Under the pieces are notes generated by a model that ran no database searches, had not been told where the DNA came from, and saw nothing but the letters and a program-made list of their open reading frames with translations. Shown piece by piece: positions 30,659 through 39,283 of a stretch of 52,268 nucleotides of DNA; position 1 is the stretch's first letter; each line of letters starts with the position of its first letter. Source of the DNA: CAZDSS01 sp964508185 (GTDB lineage: Bacteria; Pseudomonadota; Alphaproteobacteria; Sphingomonadales; Govanellaceae); the NCBI GenBank assembly GCA_964508185.1, contig CAZDSS010000006.1, positions 1-52,268 of the forward strand, written 5' to 3'. Both the position numbers and the translations under genes were made by a program.

Positions 30659-32278
30659 TCACTCCGTCGCACGCTCTGGTGAAGGGAAGCCCGGCAGGTT
30701 CGACCGGGCGTTTGCGAAGAAATCGGCCATGACCTCCGCCGCTTCCTCGGGCCGGTGGCCAAGCTCGGTGGAGATGGCGATGATGCTGGCGCTTTCCTCG
30801 CCGCTGGAGAGCAAGGCCCAGAGATGGGCGAGCTTGGCGAGGTAGTCGTTGGCGGTGACCTGCCCGCCGATCCAGTACCAGGACCAGACCCGGCGCTGCA
30901 CCCGCAGGTCGCCGATCAGGCTTTCGTTCACCGTGAAGCTCCGGCCGTTGAGGGTGACCTTGCGCGCCTTAGCGTCATGCCAGGTCCAGCGCCCGGGAGT
31001 CAGGGTATTGCCGAACTGGATCAGGGACGCCCCCTGCCGCTGGTACGGATACCAGGCGAAATAGAGGGTCACCTGCTGCCCGGCCGCGTTGCGGTATTCC
31101 CAGGCCTCCTGGAAGGCGGCGGTGGGGAAGGACGGGCGCCAGGCGGGGGATGGGTTCTCCACCGGCTCCCAGCCGCCGCCGACCTCGGGCATTTCGAAGG
31201 CGATGGGCCCCGTCTCCGGCGGCGTCAACATGCGCTCGCCGGCGACGGCGAAGCCGAGTGCCTGCAGGGCGACGGCGCCGGCGAGAATCCCGACGAGCGC
31301 GGGGGTCGAAAGCGCCGCCGGGCGCGGCACCCGGCTGAAATCCGCCGCCGGGGCTTCCCGTGGCTTGTCGGCGAACAGCATGCCGATGGCGATCAGCACC
31401 ACCGTGACGAAGGCGAAGAAGATCCAGCCATAGACCAGGTGATCGACGCCCACCGCATATTCGTTGTCGGTAAGGTAAGCGATATAGATGATCCCGAAGG
31501 CGCGGATGCCGTTGGCGACGATCGGAACCACCACCGACAGCAGGATGACCGCGGCGCGGCGCAGGGGGCTCTGGAAGCTCATGTTGGCGAAGAGCACGCC
31601 GAGAGGCAGCATGGCGATCAGGAAGCGCGCGCCCGAACAGGCTTCGGCCACATGGAAGTCGCCCGACGGGGTCGAGATGAACATGCCCTCGCGGAACGTC
31701 GGGATCCCGATGAGATGCAGAAGCCAGACGGACATGTCCGCCGTCACCTTCTGCAGGGGCTGGATCAGGAAGTCGCCGAAGGGCACGGCGAAATAGAGGA
31801 AGAACAGCGGAAAGACGAGCGCCCGCGTCACATGCCAGCCGAAGATCAGGGCGACGCTCGCCTGGATCATGAAGACGAGGGCCAGCTCCTCGACGATGAG
31901 CGCGCTGGTGAGCCGCCCGATCAGCCAGCCGAAGCCGCCAAGCAGCACGAGGAGGAGCGCGAGCGGCGCCGCCTTCGGCGTCGTCCGCGCGAACAGGCTC
32001 CGCCGTTCATAAACGAGGAAGGCGGCGATCACCGGGATCAGCATGCAATGCTGATAGGTGGAGGAATGCCACCAGGTGAGCGCCATGGCCTCCGCCGTAT
32101 CGCGGAAGATGAGGAGAAGCGCCGCAAGCCCGAGCCCCCAGGCGATCCCCGCCGCGATCCAGGCGCGCCGCGCCGCATCCGCCGGAATGGCCTGCACCTG
32201 CACATCCGCCGCCGCGGCGCCGGACGGCGCCGCATCCTGCGGGCGGTTCAGATCCACAAGGGGCTTTGCGTCGTTCAC
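30659..32278 (-). CDS. xrtA: Exosortase A fused to an EpsI domain
   Basis: Membrane transpeptidase-like enzyme that cuts the C-terminal PEP-CTERM signal of exported proteins. The 539-residue protein has an N-terminal eight-span exosortase domain with Cys214 in V-A-E-A-C-S-G-A-R-F, Arg259 in V-A-N-G-I-R-A-F-G and His280 in G-V-D-H-L-V-Y-G-W, the conserved triad. From about residue 320 an EpsI-like (DUF3485) periplasmic domain follows (G-G-G-W-E-P-V-E, L-Y-F-A-W-Y-P-Y-Q-R-Q). In many genomes EpsI is either fused in this way or a separate gene. It lies in a run with the glycosyltransferase upstream and the amidotransferase downstream. Confidence 0.95.
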   Translation of the reverse strand: MNDAKPLVDLNRPQDAAPSGAAAADVQVQAIPADAARRAWIAAGIAWGLGLAALLLIFRDTAEAMALTWWHSSTYQHCMLIPVIAAFLVYERRSLFARTTPKAAPLALLLVLLGGFGWLIGRLTSALIVEELALVFMIQASVALIFGWHVTRALVFPLFFLYFAVPFGDFLIQPLQKVTADMSVWLLHLIGIPTFREGMFISTPSGDFHVAEACSGARFLIAMLPLGVLFANMSFQSPLRRAAVILLSVVVPIVANGIRAFGIIYIAYLTDNEYAVGVDHLVYGWIFFAFVTVVLIAIGMLFADKPREAPAADFSRVPRPAALSTPALVGILAGAVALQALGFAVAGERMLTPPETGPIAFEMPEVGGGWEPVENPSPAWRPSFPTAAFQEAWEYRNAAGQQVTLYFAWYPYQRQGASLIQFGNTLTPGRWTWHDAKARKVTLNGRSFTVNESLIGDLRVQRRVWSWYWIGGQVTANDYLAKLAHLWALLSSGEESASIIAISTELGHRPEEAAEVMADFFANARSNLPGFPSPERATE

Positions 32279-32327
32279 GAGCGGTATCCTCTGCTGCCCT
32301 GCGGGGCGATCCTGGGGATGCTGGCGG

Positions 32328-33545
32328 TCACGAATGATGCACCCCCGCCCGGTCGGAGATCACGTCGTCGAGAAGGCGCAGGGCGGCGTCCCAGCCGTAG
32401 CGGGCGAGGATCCGCGCCCGCGCCCGCTCGCCAAGCATCCCGCCGCCCTCGCGCAGGATCCTGAGCACATCGCGGGCGAACGCTTCCGGCGTATCGGCGA
32501 CGAGCAGCTGCTCGCCGGGGGTCGCGTCGATCCCCTCGAAAGCCTGAGGCGTCGCCACCACGGGGCGCGCCATGGCCATGCCTTCGAGCACCTTGTTCTG
32601 GATGCCGCGGGCGATCCGCAAGGGGCATACGACCGCCGCGGCATGGGCGATATAGGGCCTGCCGTCGGGCACCCGCCCGGTGACCCGCACGCCCGGCACT
32701 TCGGCCAGGGCCTTGACCCTGAGCGTCGGGTTGCCGCCGACGATGTAGAAGACGGCGTCCCCTTCCCCGGCGCGGATCAGGGGCAGCACCTCGCGCGCGA
32801 ACCAGTCCACCGCGTCCACATTGGCCCAGTAATCCATGGCGCCGGTGAAGACGAGTGCCTTCTCCCGCCCGTCGAAGGGCGAGGCGAAGCTGTGGGCGGG
32901 GGAGAAATAGGCATGATCGACGGCGTTGGTGAGCGCCGCGACCTTCGCCGCCGATTCCGGCGCGAGGCTGCGGAACAAGGCGGCTTCGGCGTCCGACACG
33001 AAGAAGCTCATGTCCACTTTCGCTGCGATCTCCCGCTCATAGGCGAGGAGCGTGCGCGCTTCCCGGCCATAGACCCAGGACATGGGAAAGCTGCGGGATT
33101 CCGCATATTGCCGCCATTTGTCGGAATCCACGTCCACGAAATCCATGATGACGCTGCCGAGCTTGTCGCGGCGGTGGAGCGCATATTGCGCCATGGGCGA
33201 GGAATAGAGGACCGTCGCCGCAAGCCGGTTCTGCATGGCGGTGTATGCGACCCAGCGTTCGAGCCGCGCGTCCCGGTAATAGCCGATGGACAGCGCCTCG
33301 CTGCGAATGAAGCCGGAAAGCGCCCGGATCTTCGCCTTGCGCGGATCGAGGGGGAGCGCAATGACGCTCGCGCACAGGTCCTGCAGGAAGGGCACATGGG
33401 CGAAATCGGCGGGATCGTCCACGAAGCAGCCGAGATGGACGCGATGCCGCTTGGCGAGATGGGCGAGCAAATGCCACGAGCGGATCTTGTCGCCCTTGTT
33501 CGGCGGATAGGGAATGCGGTGGGCGAGGAACAGGATATCGGCCAT
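32328..33545 (-). CDS. Glycosyltransferase of the exosortase A locus (GT4-like)
   Basis: A 405-residue cytosolic sugar transferase of the PEP-CTERM/XrtA-associated subfamily. The N-terminal Rossmann half starts I-L-F-L-A-H-R-I-P-Y-P-P-N-K-G-D-K-I-R, typical of this group. The C-terminal donor-binding half has F-T-G-A-M-D-Y-W-A-N-V, then G-R-V-P-D-G-R-P-Y and E-G-M-A-M-A-R-P-V-V-A-T. ATG 33545 was chosen because the conserved N-terminus starts there and the FemAB gene stops 8 nt before. Donor and acceptor sugars are unknown. It should add a residue to the lipid-linked repeat unit. Confidence 0.92.
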   Translation of the reverse strand: MADILFLAHRIPYPPNKGDKIRSWHLLAHLAKRHRVHLGCFVDDPADFAHVPFLQDLCASVIALPLDPRKAKIRALSGFIRSEALSIGYYRDARLERWVAYTAMQNRLAATVLYSSPMAQYALHRRDKLGSVIMDFVDVDSDKWRQYAESRSFPMSWVYGREARTLLAYEREIAAKVDMSFFVSDAEAALFRSLAPESAAKVAALTNAVDHAYFSPAHSFASPFDGREKALVFTGAMDYWANVDAVDWFAREVLPLIRAGEGDAVFYIVGGNPTLRVKALAEVPGVRVTGRVPDGRPYIAHAAAVVCPLRIARGIQNKVLEGMAMARPVVATPQAFEGIDATPGEQLLVADTPEAFARDVLRILREGGGMLGERARARILARYGWDAALRLLDDVISDRAGVHHS

Positions 33546-33553
33546 GGCGCCCC

Positions 33554-34585
33554 TCACCCGAGATCCCGGGCGATCAGCGGCCCGATGCGATTGGCGATGA
33601 AGAGCGGCAACCGCTGCCAGGTTGCGACCATGAGGCGGTATTTGGGATTGAGCGGGTTGATGTCGGGCATCTCGGCGCCCTCCGCCAGGCGGTATTCGTA
33701 GGTGAGCGGCTCCGGCGCGAAGCCCCAGTTCTTCTTGAAGGAGAAGGCGCCGGTGCCCTGCTTGCTGCGCCCGAAGTCGAACAGGGTGCAGCCGCGGTCC
33801 GCCGCCCGCCGCATCACTTCCCAATACATGAAATCATTGGCGGCAAGCGCGCGCGCCGCCGCCGTACCGCCCCCATAATAGGGCAGCACCTCGCCGCGGA
33901 AATAGAAATTCAGAACGCTCGCGACCGGCGCGCCTTCGTGCAGGACGGTGACGATGTCGCAATCCTCGGGGCCGAAGGCGGAAACGAGCTTGCGGAAATA
34001 GCGGCGGCCGAACACCGGGGTGCCGAGATTGCGCACGGATTCCGCATAGACCGCGAACAGGCGGTCGGCGTTCTGGTCCGCCTCGCTCTGAAGGCCGCGA
34101 TCGATGGCCTTCCTCACCATGGCGCGCTGCTTGCGCGGGATCGCCTTCATGTTGGCGTCGTGATCGGCGGAGATTTCCTTGCGGAAGGTGACGTAAAGAT
34201 TGTCCTTCACCGCCCAGTCCGGACGGCAGCGGCTGCGGCTCCGGTATTCGAGGACGGGAATGTTGCGTTCTTCCGCGATCTTCCACGCCGCGTCGTCGAG
34301 CGCCGCGCCCGCTTCAGCATCCAGCGCAAGCGGCCCGCCATAGACGCAGAACGCATTGGCGATGAGGGAGCGGCCGAACAGGCGGCTGTTGATCTCCGTC
34401 AAGGGCAACACGCCCGTGATCTCGTTCCCGCGCTTCGCCATCAGGTAATGGGTGCGATGGCCGAAGCTGTCCGCGATCACCTCGCTCCATGCGGCGCGGT
34501 GAAAAAAGGTGCCGTCGGGATGGGCGAACACGAATTCGTCCCACCGCGCGCCGTCCTCCGGGGCAAGCCGTGCGATCTCGACCAT
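33554..34585 (-). CDS. FemAB-like (GNAT-fold) protein of the XrtA system
   Basis: A 343-residue protein of the FemAB-related subfamily found with exosortase A. It carries H-P-D-G-T-F-F-H-R-A-A-W-S-E-V early, G-V-L-P-L-T-E-I-N-S-R-L-F-G-R and, in the second GNAT lobe, Y-Y-G-G-G-T-A-A-A-R-A-L-A-A-N-D-F-M-Y-W. FemAB enzymes pass amino acids from aminoacyl-tRNA to peptidoglycan or lipids, and this family may aminoacylate the polysaccharide or a carrier. The start is 10 nt from the deacetylase stop. Function is inferred from family and operon. Confidence 0.9.
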   Translation of the reverse strand: MVEIARLAPEDGARWDEFVFAHPDGTFFHRAAWSEVIADSFGHRTHYLMAKRGNEITGVLPLTEINSRLFGRSLIANAFCVYGGPLALDAEAGAALDDAAWKIAEERNIPVLEYRSRSRCRPDWAVKDNLYVTFRKEISADHDANMKAIPRKQRAMVRKAIDRGLQSEADQNADRLFAVYAESVRNLGTPVFGRRYFRKLVSAFGPEDCDIVTVLHEGAPVASVLNFYFRGEVLPYYGGGTAAARALAANDFMYWEVMRRAADRGCTLFDFGRSKQGTGAFSFKKNWGFAPEPLTYEYRLAEGAEMPDINPLNPKYRLMVATWQRLPLFIANRIGPLIARDLG

Positions 34586-34595
34586 GAATCCCCCG

Positions 34596-35516
34596 TCAGG
34601 CAGCGGCAGAGCCGAGGAAGATCCGGTCGGCGCGGCCCCAGGCGAAGTCGCGGAGCACGCGGCCGAGCTTGTCCGCCATCACCCCGAGATTGGTGTAATG
34701 GCGGAAGCGCGAGCGCAGCGGCGCCTGCGTCTGGCGCGGCTGGTCGGGATCGATCTCCCACGGATGGAAATAGAAGATGCAGGGCTGGCCTTCGTCATTG
34801 ACGCGGCGCATCGCCCAGCGCGAAAGCCCGTAGGGCAGAAGCCGGAAATAGCCGCCGCCGCCGCAGGGAAGCCGGCGTCCCATGACCTCGATCGTGGTGA
34901 CCGGGACTTCCACGAGCTCCGGCGCCGTCTCCGGCCGGAAGGCGAAGCGCGGCGCGCCCGGCATGCCGTAATGGTCGTGGCGGATGGGATAGATGCTGGA
35001 GCTGTATGCATAACCCGCCTTCTCCAGCGCCTCGAGCGCCCAGAGATTGCGTTCGCCGATGGAGAAACTGGCCGCGCGATAGCCGCGCACCGCAGTGCCG
35101 CCCATGTCTTCGAGCAGCTTCTTGGCGTCCGACACGTCGGCCGAGAAGGTGGCGAAATCCTGGTCGGACGCGCGCACATGGGCCATGCCGTGGCTTGCAA
35201 GCTCGTGGCCCTCATCGACGATGCGGCGAATGATCCCGGGATGGCGCTTCGCCACCCAGGCGAGGGTGAAGAAGGTGCCCTTGACGCCGTGCGACGCCAG
35301 AAGGTCGAGGACGGCATGGGTATTGCGCTCGACCCGCGGCGGCAGATTTTCCCAGTCCCTGCGGTCGATGACACGTTCGAAGGCCTGGACCTGGAAATAG
35401 TCCTCCACATCCACCGTCATGGCGTTAACGACGCGTCCCGCGCCGTCGCGCAAGACGGCGGGCGCCGCGGCCGCGCCTGCGGCCGGGACTGCCTGTTCCC
35501 GCACCCCTTCAGGCAT
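34596..35516 (-). CDS. Polysaccharide deacetylase, XrtA/PEP-CTERM-associated
   Basis: A 306-residue NodB-fold deacetylase. The metal and catalytic motifs are T-V-D-V-E-D-Y-F at about 34-41 (the usual T-F-D-D variant), the H-E-L-A-S-H-G-M-A-H zinc motif and R-G-Y-R-A-A-S-F-S-I. F-Y-F-H-P-W-E-I-D-P near the C-terminus carries the last catalytic His. It has no signal peptide, as in other members of this locus subfamily. ATG 35516 overlaps the ATPase gene by 8 nt; ATG 35420 is a shorter alternative at the conserved core. It probably deacetylates an N-acetyl sugar of the repeat unit. Confidence 0.92.
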   Translation of the reverse strand: MPEGVREQAVPAAGAAAAPAVLRDGAGRVVNAMTVDVEDYFQVQAFERVIDRRDWENLPPRVERNTHAVLDLLASHGVKGTFFTLAWVAKRHPGIIRRIVDEGHELASHGMAHVRASDQDFATFSADVSDAKKLLEDMGGTAVRGYRAASFSIGERNLWALEALEKAGYAYSSSIYPIRHDHYGMPGAPRFAFRPETAPELVEVPVTTIEVMGRRLPCGGGGYFRLLPYGLSRWAMRRVNDEGQPCIFYFHPWEIDPDQPRQTQAPLRSRFRHYTNLGVMADKLGRVLRDFAWGRADRIFLGSAAA

Positions 35517-36633
35517 GGTCGGCGCTCCCGCCATTGCCGTTGAGCTCGCCGTTGACCCCGCTTTCCAGATTGCCGCCCTGCAGGCTGCCGCCGTTCTCGA
35601 GCCAGTTTGCGGCCAGTTCCAGCGCCTGCTTGATGGTCTGGTCGTGCATGCGCACATACTGCTCCAGCACGTCGAGGCGGCGCAGGATCTCGTCCAGCAC
35701 CGGGCCGCTGATGCCGCTGCCGCCCATGTGGTCGAAGCGCGCGCCATCGAGCTTGTGCTTGAGACTGGCAAGCTCCGCCCCGGCGCGGGCGTTTTCCTTG
35801 GCCTTGGCGGCCGCCGCGCGGTTGTCCCGCTCGAGGTCGGCGATCACTTCCTCAACGAGCTGGCCGGTGATCTCGTGCGCCTCCTCGAGGGCCGCGAACA
35901 GCAGCACGCGGGCGCAAAGGGCGTTCAGCCGGCGCGGCACGCCGCCCGTATATTCATAGATCTTGGCGAAGGCTTCGTCCGTGAAGCTCGGATCGTTCTT
36001 CCAGCCCACAAGCTCAAGGCGATGGCGAATATAGCCTTCGGTCTCCTCCGCCGTCATGGCCTGGAGATGGTGGGTCGCGATGACCCGCTGGCGGAGCTGT
36101 TCGAGGGCGGGATCGAGCGCCCATTTCTCGCGGAATTCCGGCTGGCCGAGGAGGAAGCTCTGCAACAGCGCGCGGTCGCCCTCCTGGAAGTTCGACAGCA
36201 TGCGCAGTTCTTCGAGCGCGCTGATGGGCAGGTTCTGCGCCTCGTCGATGATGAGAAGGGCGCGCCGCCCCGCCCGGTGCTGGGCGCGCAGATAGCCTTC
36301 GATCCGCTGCAGCAGCGTCGCCTTGTCGGCGCCTTCGGTCGCAAGGCCGAAGCCCGCCGCCACCATGCGTAGAGTGTCGTCCGCGCCGGTCTGGGTCGTC
36401 ACCACCTTGGCGGCGACGAAGCGGGTGCGGTCCAGTTGGTCGAACAGATGGCCGACGAGGGTGGTCTTGCCCGCCCCCACCTCGCCGGTGATGATGATGA
36501 AGCCCTCCCCCTGGTTGAGGCCATAGGTGAGATAGGCCATGGCCTTCTTGTGGGTGCTACTGTTGAAGTAGAACCGGGGATCGGGGGTAAGCTGGAATGG
36601 CCGGCCCGATAACTTGTAGAACTCAACGTACAT
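35509..36633 (-). CDS. ExeA-like AAA ATPase, XrtA/PEP-CTERM-associated
   Basis: A 374-residue ATPase resembling GspA/ExeA of type II secretion, in the subfamily tied to exosortase A. It opens M-Y-V-E-F-Y-K-L-S-G-R-P-F-Q-L-T-P-D-P, then Walker A G-E-V-G-A-G-K-T-T at 50-58, Walker B A-L-L-I-I-D-E-A-Q-N-L around 126-136, sensor R-R-L-N-A-L-C. A C-terminal coiled segment and a Gly/Asn-rich tail (L-Q-G-G-N-L ... N-G-N-G-G) end the protein. It may power assembly or export steps. It follows the outer-membrane protein gene by 128 nt. Confidence 0.92.
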   Translation of the reverse strand: MYVEFYKLSGRPFQLTPDPRFYFNSSTHKKAMAYLTYGLNQGEGFIIITGEVGAGKTTLVGHLFDQLDRTRFVAAKVVTTQTGADDTLRMVAAGFGLATEGADKATLLQRIEGYLRAQHRAGRRALLIIDEAQNLPISALEELRMLSNFQEGDRALLQSFLLGQPEFREKWALDPALEQLRQRVIATHHLQAMTAEETEGYIRHRLELVGWKNDPSFTDEAFAKIYEYTGGVPRRLNALCARVLLFAALEEAHEITGQLVEEVIADLERDNRAAAAKAKENARAGAELASLKHKLDGARFDHMGGSGISGPVLDEILRRLDVLEQYVRMHDQTIKQALELAANWLENGGSLQGGNLESGVNGELNGNGGSADHA

Positions 36634-36761
36634 GTCGCTTCTCTAGATCATCGCGCCCGGATCCGCCGGAGCCCCCCGCCCCGGCGATTTCATGTGTCAG
36701 ATGTAGGCGCATCCGGCCCCCGTCAAGACGATCAGGGACCGGCCGCCGCCGCCCTGCCCGC

Positions 36762-38273
36762 TCAGAAGGTAGCCTTGAGGCTGACCCGCACGGCATTTTC
36801 CTTCAGGTCCCGGAGATCGAAGCTCGACTGGCGGTTGGTGTGGAAATAGGTCACGCCGCCGGAAAGATTTTCCGAGAGAAGGTAATTGAGCCCCACCTGC
36901 GCGGAATAGAAGTCGTCGCTGCGATTGATGCCGTCCGTGAACTTCGTGTGCTGGTAGGTGCCGCCCATGCTGAAGTTCATGTAGCGGGACAGCTGACGAT
37001 TGAACGATCCGGTGACGCCATAGTTGTCCTCGCCCCGGAACGCGCCCTCGCCCGCGCGATCCTCCCAGAAGCCGGTGAGCGCGAAGCTGTTGCGCTTGCG
37101 GCTGCCCGCGAAGGTGGCCGACAGGCGCTTGCGCCGGAACGACCGGTCGATGAGCGAGCCCTGGCCGTTATCCAGCCCCGGGAGATCCGGATTGAAGATC
37201 GGATCCTCCTCCAGGCTGTCCTGAAGGATGTTGTAGGTGGTGGTGATCTCCTCCACGTAGTAGAGGGTGAAGCTCGACCGTTCGGAGATGCGGTAGATGC
37301 CGCGCACGCTCCAGTTGTCGCGTTCGTAGCGGCGGCCGCCGCGGAAGCTGAGAGTCGTGCGCGGCCCCGGCGTCAAGGTCGCGCCCGCATTCCAGATGAA
37401 GCCCGAGGGCCGCGACGACAGGGTGCGGTCCGTGAGCTTCTCGTACCCCACCATGCCTTCCAGCCGGAGCCACTGGTTCACGCGATAGCCGCCGTCGGCC
37501 ATGAAGATGGTGCGCTCGGAATCGCGCCGCCCGTTGAAGCGGTCGTAATAGGTATAGTCCGCCGACAGCTGCCAGTTGAGCCGGGTGAAGCGGCGCCCGC
37601 TGTTGAGCTCGAACCGGCCCTGCTGGGTCATGGTGTCGTCGAGGATTTCGGCGACAGGGATCACCGTGGTGTTCTCCGGCGCGCCGACCCGCACATAGCC
37701 CACGCGATAGCGCGCGACCGCGGTCGCGAAGGTGCCGAGCGGCCGCTTGATGGAGGGCGAGATGCTGTAGTTCTGCACCGTGCGGCGGTTGTCGGTGACG
37801 TTGTCGTCGTTCCGCGAGATGGAGCCGCCGCGTTCCAGGAACTGCTGGTTGATGCTGGCGCGGGCGTCGAGGAACAGCCAGTCCTCCACCACCTCGCTGT
37901 TGAGGCTGGAGCGCAGCTGGTGCCGCAGGTCCGTATTCTCGTCGTCGCGGGCGAAGATCAGGAAGTTCGCCTTGTAGTCGAGGAACATGTCCAGCCGGCC
38001 GCCGCGGCCGCTGATATTGATCCCCGGCGTGATGCGCGTGATGAAATCGTATTCCCGCTCGACCGAATCCAGATCGACGTTGTCGGTCCAGGTTTCGGCG
38101 ACCTCGAGGCTCGGCGTCGCGCGCCACACGCCCGCGGCCGCCGGCGTGGTCAGCCCCGCGCCGAGAACGAGCGCAAGGGCCGCGACGGCCCCAGCCCCCT
38201 TGATGCCCAGTTTCTTGTCGTGGCCCCCCGTACCGGCCATCCCCTTATGTGCCGTAGCCATAATATGAGCCAA
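36762..38273 (-). CDS. Outer-membrane beta-barrel protein of the PEP-CTERM/XrtA system
   Basis: A 503-residue protein with a signal peptide (hydrophobic stretch about 27-45 ending T-P-A-A-A-G) and a body made of alternating amphipathic strands, for example Y-D-F-I-T-R-I-T-P-G-I, W-Q-L-S-A-D-Y-T-Y-Y-D-R-F and A-Q-V-G-L-N-Y-L-L. It ends V-S-L-K-A-T-F, the terminal Phe typical of Bam substrates. It belongs to the PEP-CTERM-associated outer-membrane family and may form the exit pore or a porin-like partner for the polysaccharide. The start ATG 38273 (alternative 38261) overlaps the kinase gene. Confidence 0.88.
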   Translation of the reverse strand: MAHIMATAHKGMAGTGGHDKKLGIKGAGAVAALALVLGAGLTTPAAAGVWRATPSLEVAETWTDNVDLDSVEREYDFITRITPGINISGRGGRLDMFLDYKANFLIFARDDENTDLRHQLRSSLNSEVVEDWLFLDARASINQQFLERGGSISRNDDNVTDNRRTVQNYSISPSIKRPLGTFATAVARYRVGYVRVGAPENTTVIPVAEILDDTMTQQGRFELNSGRRFTRLNWQLSADYTYYDRFNGRRDSERTIFMADGGYRVNQWLRLEGMVGYEKLTDRTLSSRPSGFIWNAGATLTPGPRTTLSFRGGRRYERDNWSVRGIYRISERSSFTLYYVEEITTTYNILQDSLEEDPIFNPDLPGLDNGQGSLIDRSFRRKRLSATFAGSRKRNSFALTGFWEDRAGEGAFRGEDNYGVTGSFNRQLSRYMNFSMGGTYQHTKFTDGINRSDDFYSAQVGLNYLLSENLSGGVTYFHTNRQSSFDLRDLKENAVRVSLKATF

Positions 38274-39267
38274 ATTTCTTGTCTCCGCCTGAGAAGCGCG
38301 ATTTGTTAAGCAACAGATTGATGTTCTCGCAAGAGCTTACCAGAGAAAGGGCCTCTTTCAATTGCGGTTCGCGGGTCCGCTCCGCCTCGACGATGAACAG
38401 GATCTGCCCCACATGGAGGGCGAGCACCGACGCGACGCTGCTCGCGAGCACGGGCGGCGAATCGAAGATCACCACGCGGTCCGGATAGCGCTTGGCGATG
38501 TCCTCGACGATGACGCCCATGCGCTCGGAGGCGAGCAGCTCGGTCGTGAGATTGTGCTGCCGCCCGGCGGGCAGCAGCGCGAGGTTTTCGATATTGGTGC
38601 GGATCAGGCAGTCGGCGAGATCGAGGCTTTCGTCCGCGACCACGTCCACGAGGCCCTTCCGCGCCTCGATCCCCAAGGTGCGCAGCACCTCGGGCTTGTG
38701 GGTGTCGGCATCGACCAGAAGCACCGTGGTATCCCGTTCAGACGCCATGCTCATGGCAAGATTCACGGCGCAGAAGGTCTTGCCCTCGCCCGGCTGGCTG
38801 CTGGTGACGAGGATGAGATTGCCGTTGCGGATCGCCCCCGGCCCCTTGGCGAAGGCGTTGAGCAGCAGGCTGCGCTTGACGATCCGGAACTCCTCGGCCA
38901 TGGCCGTGGGTTCGCTTTCGGGCGTCAGGTAATGGCGCGCGGCGAGGGATGCGAGATCGATCTCCACCCGGCGGCTGCGGCGCGCCTTGCGCTCGTCCGG
39001 CGTGATTCGCGGCATGGCCGCGGCGCCGGGGCCGATGCCCCCGTGGGGAGCCGAAGCCGCGCCGTCCAGGGGCTGCACCACATGGACCGGACCCGCAGCG
39101 TTCGAGAGACCCGCAGGCGCAGCGCCGGACGCGCCGCCGAGGGGCGCCGCGGGCGCGGGCGAGGCCGGACCGACGAAGGCTTCGGCCGCCTTCGCCATCT
39201 TCTCCGCAGCCCGTTCCACCAGGGATTCGGGTCGCTTCTTTTCTGCGGCCTTGTCTGGCAGATCCAT
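38245..39267 (-). CDS. Tyrosine-protein kinase (BY-kinase) of the XrtA exopolysaccharide locus
   Basis: A 340-residue cytosolic bacterial tyrosine kinase that partners the chain-length protein. A Pro/Ala/Gly-rich N-terminus (about 30-85) precedes the catalytic domain with Walker A S-S-Q-P-G-E-G-K-T (156-164) and Walker A' V-L-L-V-D-A-D-T-H-K-P (182-192). Walker B is V-V-I-F-D-S-P-P. The C-terminus ends S-Y-Y-G-Y-G-T, a small Tyr cluster suited to autophosphorylation. It lies 16 nt after the chain-length gene, the usual split Wzc arrangement. Confidence 0.92.
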   Translation of the reverse strand: MDLPDKAAEKKRPESLVERAAEKMAKAAEAFVGPASPAPAAPLGGASGAAPAGLSNAAGPVHVVQPLDGAASAPHGGIGPGAAAMPRITPDERKARRSRRVEIDLASLAARHYLTPESEPTAMAEEFRIVKRSLLLNAFAKGPGAIRNGNLILVTSSQPGEGKTFCAVNLAMSMASERDTTVLLVDADTHKPEVLRTLGIEARKGLVDVVADESLDLADCLIRTNIENLALLPAGRQHNLTTELLASERMGVIVEDIAKRYPDRVVIFDSPPVLASSVASVLALHVGQILFIVEAERTREPQLKEALSLVSSCENINLLLNKSRFSGGDKKFGSYYGYGT

Positions 39268-39283
39268 GTTTCGTCCCTTCGAC

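Noticed and set aside
28901..32464. Two long plus-strand frames over the amidotransferase and xrtA
   Set aside because: Antisense shadows with His/Arg/Gly-rich composition and no conserved motif.
36597..38309. A 570-codon plus-strand frame over the outer-membrane protein gene
   Set aside because: Antisense shadow; the minus-strand frame has a signal peptide and barrel strands.
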